A stretch of 5,217 nucleotides of DNA, taken from assembly GCA_030639985.1 (NCBI GenBank), contig DAOWKG010000042.1, positions 1-5,217 of the forward strand, in the 5' to 3' direction. Below the pieces are notes generated by a model. It was not told where the DNA came from and did no database searches. It was given only the letters and a program-made list of their open reading frames with translations. Shown here one piece after another: positions 1-5,217 of the stretch; position 1 is the first letter of the stretch; every line of letters starts with the position of its first letter. The stretch comes from Desulfuromonadaceae bacterium. GTDB taxonomy: Bacteria > Desulfobacterota > Desulfuromonadia > Desulfuromonadales > Geopsychrobacteraceae. The position numbers and the translations under genes were made by a program.

Positions 1-1791
1 GGGATGTTTCTGGAAGTAAATCAAAGAGCAGCGGATATGATTGGTTATAATGTTGATGATATCGTTGCTAAAATGAAAACTACCGATATGTTTACGGATC
101 CTTCGCAGCGGCAAAAATTACTTTCTGGGCTGGAGCAGCAAGGATTTGTGCAGGATTTTGAGGTTGATTTTACCCTTCCTGATGGCCAAGAGAAATCATT
201 TTCAATTTCTGTAAAAGCATATCCCGAAAAGGGTTATATGGAGGGTGTTTCTATCGATATTACCCAGCGCAAACGGGCGGAAGCATTATTGCAGGAAAGT
301 GAACAGCGGTTTCGGGTTATGGCGGAGTTGCTGCCCGAAGCAATTTTTGAAACCGATATCGATTTTGCTCTGACCTATGCTAACCAAAAGGCATTTGCAA
401 TGTTCGGTTACAGCGAAGATGAATTTGCTGCCGGATTGCATAGTCACGATGCGTTTGCGCCGGGAGAATGGCAGATCGCATTAAACAATATTGCGGAACA
501 GCATCGGGGTGAAAAAGACAGTCATACCGAATATCAACTGCTCCGCAAGGATGGTAGTGTCTTTCCGGCACTGGTTCGTGTCGTCCCGATAGTAAAAAAT
601 GGCAAGCCGGTTGGACTTAGAGGTGTCATTGTTGATGTGACAGAACTGAAGCAGATTGAAGCAGAAGTGCTGAAACTACGCAAATTGGAATCGGTCGGGG
701 TATTGGCAGGGGGAATCGCCCACGATTTTAATAATCTGCTCGCCGGTTTATTTGGCAATATAGAAATGGCAAAAAGATTTATCGGGACAAAAGGTCGGGC
801 ATTAAAATACCTTGATTCGGCAGGTGAGTCGATGGCACGGGCAACTGCATTAACCAAACAACTACTCACCTTCGCTAAGGGCGGGGATCCAATTAATGAA
901 TTAATTTCACTGCCTAAAATCATCACCGAGATGGCCGAATTTTCGTTGCGTGGCAGTAATGTTGACGTGCGATTAGATATCGATTCTAACCTCTGGCAGG
1001 TTGATGGTGATAGCGGACAGTTGAGCCAGGTTATCAGTAATCTGGTGATTAATGCTCAGCAGTCGATGCCATCAGGTGGTAGCATTACCATAAGTGCCAG
1101 CAATATTTTAGCGGCAGCGGCAAAGAATGTCCAAATTGTGGTGGAGGATCAAGGTTGTGGAATTGACCCCCAATATGTGGACAAGATTTTTGACCCATAT
1201 TTTTCTACTAAGGAGAATGGCAGCGGTTTGGGGCTGGCATCGTGTTATGCGATTATAAAAAAACATAATGGTTCTATCAGTGTCGATTCAAAACTCAATC
1301 GGGGTACTACATTTACAATAATTATACCTGCCGCAGTAGAACAAGATGGGCAAGTGGTTGTTAAAGCAGATGTAGAATCAGTTAATAGTAGTTTTGTTCC
1401 CGTTGCAGTTTTGCTATTGGAAGACGAAGAATCGCTCCAACAGATGACATGTGCCATGCTTGAAGAGATGGGACATCGGGTTGATTATGCTGACAATGGT
1501 GAAGTGGCAATTGAAAAATACCGGAACGCTATGGCACAGAATCGGGGTTACGATATCGTTATTTGTGACCTGACCATTCCCGGTGGCATGGGGGGGCAGG
1601 ATGCAGCACAGAAAATTCTCGAATTTGACCCGCAGGCTACACTTATCGTTTCCAGTGGTTATGCCAACAATCCAGTGATGGCAAATTTTATGGAATACGG
1701 TTTTAAAGGATGCATCGCAAAACCTTATCGGTTTGCTGAGCTCCAAAAGGTAATTCAATCGGTGCTTGACAGCAGGATGAAACAATTATGA
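1..1791 (+). CDS. Hybrid sensor histidine kinase, PAS-PAS-HisKA-HATPase-receiver (5' partial)
   Basis: This is a cytoplasmic two-component sensor kinase with a fused receiver. It should autophosphorylate on His and pass the phosphate to its own receiver Asp. Residues are numbered from the ATG at position 4. The N-terminus is the middle of a PAS fold (FLEVNQ...MIGY) and the frame is open to base 1, so that ATG is probably internal and the real start is upstream. Visible domains: PAS/PAC remnant 1-88, ending ITQRKRAE; second PAS/PAC about 99-216, ending DVTELKQIE; HisKA about 228-295 with H240 in GIAHDFNN; HATPase about 338-442 with N-box N350, G1 box DQGCGI from D382, F-box FDPYFSTK and G2 box GSGLGLA from 406; receiver about 467-590 with acidic pair E473/D474, phospho-acceptor D522, S551 and K573. 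All catalytic residues are present. No membrane segment or output domain is seen. What the PAS domains sense cannot be read. The stop lies 18 nt before the next kinase gene, which suggests an operon. Confidence 0.93.
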   Translation, partial: GMFLEVNQRAADMIGYNVDDIVAKMKTTDMFTDPSQRQKLLSGLEQQGFVQDFEVDFTLPDGQEKSFSISVKAYPEKGYMEGVSIDITQRKRAEALLQESEQRFRVMAELLPEAIFETDIDFALTYANQKAFAMFGYSEDEFAAGLHSHDAFAPGEWQIALNNIAEQHRGEKDSHTEYQLLRKDGSVFPALVRVVPIVKNGKPVGLRGVIVDVTELKQIEAEVLKLRKLESVGVLAGGIAHDFNNLLAGLFGNIEMAKRFIGTKGRALKYLDSAGESMARATALTKQLLTFAKGGDPINELISLPKIITEMAEFSLRGSNVDVRLDIDSNLWQVDGDSGQLSQVISNLVINAQQSMPSGGSITISASNILAAAAKNVQIVVEDQGCGIDPQYVDKIFDPYFSTKENGSGLGLASCYAIIKKHNGSISVDSKLNRGTTFTIIIPAAVEQDGQVVVKADVESVNSSFVPVAVLLLEDEESLQQMTCAMLEEMGHRVDYADNGEVAIEKYRNAMAQNRGYDIVICDLTIPGGMGGQDAAQKILEFDPQATLIVSSGYANNPVMANFMEYGFKGCIAKPYRFAELQKVIQSVLDSRMKQL

Positions 1792-1799
1792 ACATTTTT

Positions 1800-1806
1800 G
1801 GGGGAA
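1800..1806 (+). promoter_or_regulatory. Ribosome binding site supporting the ATG start at 1810
   Basis: A purine run GGGGGAA lies just upstream of the ATG at 1810, with a spacer of about 3-5 nt. It favours this ATG over an in-frame TTG at 1798, which would place the G-run inside the coding sequence. The match to the Shine-Dalgarno consensus is partial. Confidence 0.5.
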
Positions 1807-1809
1807 ATC

Positions 1810-4044
1810 ATGAGCATCAGAGCTAAATCTATGCTGTCGATGGTGTTATTGATTATCGTTATCTGCGGAATTTTTCTGTATATGATTTATCGGCAGGGAG
1901 AACAGAGCCTAGAGCGGTTGATTGATAGTAAAACGGTTGCTGCCCGGCAGGTTGCTGAATTGTTATTATCGCAAACGGCGCATCAATACCAACTGCGGAT
2001 AAAAAGTTTTATCAACTATAAGGTTTCTCCGACCCGTGCCCGTATCCTGCAGGCTTTTGCTGAGCGTGACAGAGAAACATTGCTGCGGTTGTCAAAACCA
2101 TTTTTGGAGACTCTGAAAAAGGAAAACCCTTATTTTAATTCTCTGGGATGGGTGCTTCCAGACAACCAGCTCTTTTTGCGGGTTCACCGTCCTGATGATA
2201 AATTTGAAGACGTCAGTTTGAAGCGACTAGATGTTGCAGAAGTGAATCGGAGTCATGTCCAATGTTCCGGTTTTACTGCTTCGAAAGGTGCCCCTCAATT
2301 TCGTGTCGTCCATCCGGTCTTTTATAAGGATGTGTACGTCGGGGTGTTGCAAATGGGGGTTGATACTCGTTTTATTACTGAGATGCTGCAACAAAAATTA
2401 CAGCTCTTTTCTGCCGTAGCGACTTCGAAAATTGAATATGATAAATGGGGAAAAAATACTGACGAAGTTTTGATTACTAATGCTCATGTGATTTTTGCAA
2501 CCGATCGAGATTTACTCGATCAGTTTATTGATAACATCGATTGGGATGCCAGGGATCAAAGGGTTGTCCTTGATGGGCAAATTTTTGTGCTGCATAAGGT
2601 TTTTCCCCTCAACGATTTTCGTGGTGAGCGGCTCAGTTGTCTTTTTGTCGCCGTAGAGATCACTGATATTGTAGCTGCAACTCAAGGAATGCTGCATATC
2701 GCATTTTTACTTGGTTTGTTAATGATTCTGATTGTTGTATTGGTTTTCTACTATGGTTTTGGAGCCCTGCTAGGACAGGTTGTGGGGTTGAACAAGTCGC
2801 TGGAAAAATCAAATCTGGAGCTTGAAGATCGGGTGGCAGAGCGTACCAAGGCACTGATTGAAGAAACTGAAGAACGTAAAGTTGCCGAAGAAAAGCTCCA
2901 TCGTGCTGAAAAGATGGAGGTCCTCGGATTGATGGCCAGTGGGGTTGCTCACGATTTGAATAATATTCTTTCTGGGGTTATCAGTTATCCTGAACTATTA
3001 TTAATGCGCCTCCCCGAAGACAGTGATTTGCGTAAGCCACTCCTCGCAATCAAAAATTCTGGCTTGCGAGCGGCGGCGGTAGTAAACGATCTTCTTAGTA
3101 TCGCCCGTGGTGCCGCCAAGGTCCGGACCCGGGTCAACATTAATGCTTTGATCTATGAGTATTTGCAGTATCCTGAAGTGGCAACATTGCTGCAGGGAAA
3201 TACTGGGGTCAGCATGACAACTTTACTTGGTCATGACCTCCCTTTAGTTTGTTGCTCTCCAACCCACCTGAATAAATGCATCATGAATCTGGTTACGAAT
3301 GCAACCGAGGCGATATCTGGTAATGGTGAAGTAGTTATCGGCAGTTATCTGCAGACCCTGCCGAGTGAATCTATGTCCGATGTTTCACTTCCTGCTGGAG
3401 ATTATGTGGCAGTGACGGTTAAAGATGATGGCGATGGTATTGCGTCTGAGGATCTGAGCCATATTTTTGAACCTTTTTATACCAAAAAAAATATGGGTCG
3501 TAGTGGGACTGGCATTGGTTTAGCTGTGGTCTGGAATTGTATGGAAGATCATGGTGGTACAGTACTGGTTGAGAGCAGCAATCAACACGGAACTCTGTTT
3601 ACCCTGTTGTTTCCCGTGGGGGAAGGAAAGTGCAACGCAAAAACGAGTGATAGTGGTGTGATTAAGTATCGCGGCAGTGGCGAAACAATTCTGGTCGTCG
3701 ATGATGATGCTCAACAGCGTGATATCGCCGTTAAAATACTCACCGAATTTGGTTATAAAGTGCAGTCGGTAACTTCTGGTGAAGCTGCAATTGCTTATGT
3801 TAAAGATCAAAGCATGGATTTGCTGTTACTTGATATGTTGATGGAACCAGGTATAGATGGGGGCGAGACTTTCGCTAGAATTGTTGCAATCTATCCAGAG
3901 CAAAAGGCAGTTATTGCCAGTGGTTATTCCGGTACAGAGCAGATGAAAAATGCCCTTGACCTTGGTGCCGCGAGTTTTTTAAAGAAACCCTATACGATTG
4001 ATCAGTTGCGCGAGGCGGTTGGAGCTGCATTACAGCAAGGCTAA
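1810..4044 (+). CDS. Membrane-bound hybrid histidine kinase with periplasmic double-Cache-like sensor and C-terminal receiver
   Basis: This 744-residue inner-membrane sensor kinase probably detects a small ligand in the periplasm. Segments in order: short basic N-terminus; TM1 about 8-27; extracytoplasmic domain about 28-292; TM2 about 295-320; charged coiled-coil linker about 324-372; HisKA with H381 in GVAHDLNN; HATPase about 490-603 with N497, D539 of DDGDGI and the GTGIGL box at 566-571; receiver about 626-744 with D631-D633, phospho-acceptor D675, S704 and K726. In the sensor, NPYF (106-109), LFLRVHRPDD, FRVVHP (164-169) and VGVLQMGVD (177-184) resemble the dCache_3 type of double Cache domain; this assignment is from memory of the pattern and less certain than the kinase call. 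No HAMP domain separates TM2 from the coiled coil. The ATG at 1810 is preferred over TTG 1798 because of the GGGGGAA ribosome-binding-like run. It lies 18 nt after the upstream kinase and is probably co-transcribed with it. The receiver is the last domain, so a partner HPt or regulator is expected elsewhere. The ligand is unknown. Confidence 0.94.
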   Translation: MSIRAKSMLSMVLLIIVICGIFLYMIYRQGEQSLERLIDSKTVAARQVAELLLSQTAHQYQLRIKSFINYKVSPTRARILQAFAERDRETLLRLSKPFLETLKKENPYFNSLGWVLPDNQLFLRVHRPDDKFEDVSLKRLDVAEVNRSHVQCSGFTASKGAPQFRVVHPVFYKDVYVGVLQMGVDTRFITEMLQQKLQLFSAVATSKIEYDKWGKNTDEVLITNAHVIFATDRDLLDQFIDNIDWDARDQRVVLDGQIFVLHKVFPLNDFRGERLSCLFVAVEITDIVAATQGMLHIAFLLGLLMILIVVLVFYYGFGALLGQVVGLNKSLEKSNLELEDRVAERTKALIEETEERKVAEEKLHRAEKMEVLGLMASGVAHDLNNILSGVISYPELLLMRLPEDSDLRKPLLAIKNSGLRAAAVVNDLLSIARGAAKVRTRVNINALIYEYLQYPEVATLLQGNTGVSMTTLLGHDLPLVCCSPTHLNKCIMNLVTNATEAISGNGEVVIGSYLQTLPSESMSDVSLPAGDYVAVTVKDDGDGIASEDLSHIFEPFYTKKNMGRSGTGIGLAVVWNCMEDHGGTVLVESSNQHGTLFTLLFPVGEGKCNAKTSDSGVIKYRGSGETILVVDDDAQQRDIAVKILTEFGYKVQSVTSGEAAIAYVKDQSMDLLLLDMLMEPGIDGGETFARIVAIYPEQKAVIASGYSGTEQMKNALDLGAASFLKKPYTIDQLREAVGAALQQG

Positions 4045-4100
4045 AAGGTTAACTGGTTATCTGCTTCGCTCCAGTCAATTTGAGATTAAAACCAATATTG

Positions 4101-4121
4101 GCCACGGACGCACACAGACAG
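4101..4121 (+). repeat. CACGGAC/CAGACAG degenerate repeat, left copy
   Basis: This segment contains CACGGAC (4103-4109) followed by CAGACAG (4115-4121). The reverse complements of both words recur at 4461-4475. The type resembles the dispersed 'cacggacacagaca' intergenic repeats I associate with Desulfuromonadales and some other bacteria. Whether it is multi-copy in this genome cannot be seen from one window. Confidence 0.45.
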
Positions 4122-4231
4122 AGGGATATTCTTGAAACCAAAAAAACACAATCATTCTCACACCCGTTCGCTACGCTCACTCAAGCCGAAAGATCACAGA
4201 GAATTCATTTATCTGGTTACTCAACCAATTT

Positions 4232-4331
4232 GCCACCAAGATGTCAAGAGCACCAAGAAAAGCGTAAAGGTCTTTTTTGGTTTAAAACAAAAACGGTTTT
4301 TAACTTTTGACCTTCTTGGTGCCTTGGTGGC
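4232..4331. repeat. Long interrupted inverted repeat (CCACCAAG / CTTGGTGG type)
   Basis: The two ends of this 100-base element are complementary. GCCACCAAG (4232-4240) pairs with CTTGGTGGC (4323-4331), and GCACCAAGAA (4250-4259) pairs with TTCTTGGTGC (4313-4322). The right arm is continuous over 19 bases; the left arm carries a 9-base insertion (4241-4249). AAGGTC (4267-4272) can also pair with GACCTT (4309-4314), competing for two bases with the outer stem. The interior is AT-rich. Possible identities are a REP/MITE-like dispersed element, a structured RNA 3' end for the kinase transcript, or a decayed repeat. No transposase is present. Confidence 0.7.
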
Positions 4332-4460
4332 TATTAGTGGTTTTCTGTCCAAACGGTCTTCCTGTCGGGGAGAATCAAAGTGATAACCGGATTTTTTTAA
4401 ACCTTAATATTACTTTTGTGGCTATTGTACAAAATAATGTTTTGATTTCGTCCTGCAAGT

Positions 4461-4475
4461 GTCCGTGTCTGTCTG
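4461..4475 (-). repeat. CACGGAC/CAGACAG degenerate repeat, right copy (reverse orientation)
   Basis: GTCCGTG (4461-4467) and CTGTCTG (4469-4475) are reverse complements of the two words in the 4101-4121 copy. Their order is not mirrored: read on the minus strand it is CAGACAG then CACGGAC. The pair is therefore a family resemblance flanking the inner inverted repeat and not a clean terminal inverted repeat. Confidence 0.4.
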
Positions 4476-4530
4476 GGGCAGAAAAAGGTTATTGGGTTTA
4501 ATCAGAATTTGTTGTTACGAATAGCTCCCG

Positions 4531-4575
4531 AAAAAAAACAAAGCCGTCGAAGCATGAATCTTCGACGGCTTTGTT
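4531..4575 (-). terminator. Rho-independent terminator for the octaheme cytochrome transcript
   Basis: A perfect 16-bp stem is formed by AACAAAGCCGTCGAAG (4537-4552) and CTTCGACGGCTTTGTT (4560-4575) around a 7-nt loop (4553-4559). On the minus strand it runs into a run of eight T, two of which are the end of the stem (the A-tract at 4531-4538). This is a classic intrinsic terminator about 70 nt past the cytochrome stop. On the plus strand the stem ends in TTTGTT followed by GG, so it may also weakly stop the kinase transcript coming the other way. Confidence 0.9.
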
Positions 4576-4644
4576 GGTTCAACTATCATTCATTCCTTTT
4601 TGAATCGGTCTGAATGACGTATTTGGAGCTATTTCTGCACTTGA

Positions 4645-5217
4645 CTATTTACCCATTGGATCGTTTTTGTAGCCAAGTTCTTTCCAGTCAAGACGCCCAT
4701 TGTCGCCATGACAGTCGCGACAACCGAGAGCTTTATCTGCTTCAGCAACCATGTGGTTGATCGACCAGTAAGTTTCGGTCGGAGCGAAATCGATGTTGCC
4801 ACTGAAGTCCAGATCGTATTCCTTCATGCCGGCTGCTGCGGCTTTCTTCCAGGCAGCGGCGGCACCGATTTTCTTGTAGTTGACCCAGTAAGCGGTCGGA
4901 TCACCCTTTGGTCCCCAGACTTTCGGGGTGACGAAGTACTTGTTGGTGGTGTCGTATGGCTGCACGCCGCGATGGACTTTGAACGGCATGATCTTGGCGT
5001 TCTCGTCGCTAATGCTGCCGAGTGGCTCGTTTATTGGGGTGGACTGAGTCGGGTCGATCTTATCACCGATGGTGTAGGCGTCGGCAGAGCCGTTGTACCA
5101 GCGGTACTCAGGTACGACGTTTGACTCGTAGGTGAAGCGCCCCTTCTTGGGGATGAAGACCTTGTGGCCGTGCTCTTTCTCTACTTTGGTGCCCTTCTCG
5201 GAAGCCGACCAGTCCCA
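4645..5217 (-). CDS. Tetrathionate reductase family octaheme c-type cytochrome, C-terminal part (partial)
   Basis: The reading frame is open from the right edge to a TAG at 4645-4647, giving 190 residues of the C-terminus; the start, signal peptide and most hemes lie off-window. The ATG at 4989 is internal, because conserved-looking sequence continues upstream of it (PEYRWYNGSADAY, GDKIDP, KIMPFKVHRG). These segments, with QPYD, VTPKVWGPKGD, ETYWSINHMV and a final heme-binding CRDCH (C166, C169, H170 of the partial; bases 4708-4722), resemble the end of the octaheme tetrathionate reductase (OTR) family. Shewanella OTR is a periplasmic multiheme protein that reduces tetrathionate, nitrite and hydroxylamine in vitro; the physiological substrate of this homologue is unknown. 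One CXXCH is visible; the family has eight hemes. The protein ends NDPMGK about 20 residues after the heme motif with no membrane helix, which fits a soluble periplasmic protein. Coding DNA here is richer in GC (about 55-57% in two sampled 60-base blocks) than in the kinases. A strong terminator follows. The family call is by recalled pattern. Confidence 0.85.
   Translation of the reverse strand, partial: WDWSASEKGTKVEKEHGHKVFIPKKGRFTYESNVVPEYRWYNGSADAYTIGDKIDPTQSTPINEPLGSISDENAKIMPFKVHRGVQPYDTTNKYFVTPKVWGPKGDPTAYWVNYKKIGAAAAWKKAAAAGMKEYDLDFSGNIDFAPTETYWSINHMVAEADKALGCRDCHGDNGRLDWKELGYKNDPMGK

Larger units (their letters stand above)
4045..4530. other. Gene-free, repeat-rich intergenic spacer
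   Basis: I see no credible gene in these 486 bases. The open frames here (for example 4080-4310, 4132-4383 and 4307-4501 on the plus strand) are short, overlap one another in different frames, lack convincing ribosome binding sites, and run through inverted-repeat DNA; their translations are low-complexity and match no family I recognise. The stretch is AT-rich, with T and A runs. It contains GC-richer repeat motifs: a CACGGAC/CAGACAG cluster near 4101-4121, a CGTTCGCTACGCTCAC stretch near 4166-4181, an inverted repeat at 4232-4331, and a reverse-complement GTCCGTG/CTGTCTG cluster at 4461-4475. No clear terminator follows the kinase stop at 4044; the only nearby symmetry is a weak ACTGG/CCAGT pair (4052-4056 and 4071-4075) without a T-run. 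Confidence 0.75.

Noticed and set aside
534..926. 130-codon open frame on the minus strand inside the first kinase
   Set aside because: It lies wholly antisense to a well-supported HisKA region and its translation shows no recognisable domain; it is a shadow frame.
1798..1809. Upstream TTG start for the second kinase
   Set aside because: It would put the GGGGGAA ribosome-binding-like run inside the gene; the ATG at 1810 has a suitable site and begins a typical N-terminus before TM1.
4052..4075. Possible terminator ACTGG/CCAGT after the second kinase
   Set aside because: The stem is only 5 bp with a 14-nt loop and there is no T-run after it.
4425..4432. Palindrome TTGTACAA as an operator
   Set aside because: Symmetry stops at 8 bp, no promoter elements or gene start lie nearby, and such a palindrome is expected by chance in AT-rich DNA.
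4101..4475. CRISPR array or insertion sequence
   Set aside because: There are no regularly spaced direct repeats with unique spacers, and no transposase or clean terminal inverted repeats with target duplications.
4080..4501. Three overlapping small plus-strand frames in the spacer (76, 83 and 64 codons)
   Set aside because: They overlap each other in different frames, cross the inverted repeat, and lack good ribosome binding sites or recognisable domains.
4586..4617. Second hairpin TCATTC/GAATGA between the terminator and the cytochrome stop
   Set aside because: It is short and AT-rich with a long loop, and adds nothing to the strong hairpin beside it.
4708..5124. 138-codon open frame on the plus strand opposite the cytochrome
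   Set aside because: It is antisense to conserved OTR-like sequence including the CRDCH motif, and its protein shows no family features.

Overview
The window looks like a chromosomal segment from an anaerobic, multiheme-cytochrome-rich bacterium of the former Deltaproteobacteria, most plausibly the Desulfuromonadales/Geobacterales. This is inferred from three things: the tetrathionate-reductase-family octaheme cytochrome, the style of the hybrid histidine kinases (GIAHDFNN / GVAHDLNN H-boxes with a fused receiver), and an intergenic spacer built from CCACCAAG / GCACCAAGAA and CACGGAC / CAGACAG motifs. Genus cannot be decided from the sequence.

Layout: positions 1-1791 (+) hold a 5'-truncated cytoplasmic hybrid histidine kinase (PAS remnant - PAS - HisKA - HATPase - receiver). 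After an 18-nt gap, 1810-4044 (+) holds a complete membrane-bound hybrid histidine kinase (TM - periplasmic double-Cache-like sensor - TM - coiled coil - HisKA - HATPase - receiver). Positions 4045-4530 have no credible gene and contain degenerate repeats, including a long interrupted inverted repeat at 4232-4331. A strong intrinsic terminator lies at 4531-4575 and is oriented for the minus strand. Positions 4645-5217 (-) hold the C-terminal 190 residues of an octaheme c-type cytochrome (OTR family) whose start lies beyond the right edge.

The two kinases are in the same direction and closely spaced, so they are probably co-transcribed. Each has its own phospho-acceptor His and receiver Asp, but neither has a DNA-binding output or HPt domain, and no separate response regulator is present here. 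Their final target must therefore lie outside the window. The cytochrome is convergent with them and has its own terminator, so it belongs to a different transcription unit; a regulatory link to the kinases is possible but nothing in the sequence shows it. I did not find a convincing new type of system. The least explained part is the repeat-rich spacer.
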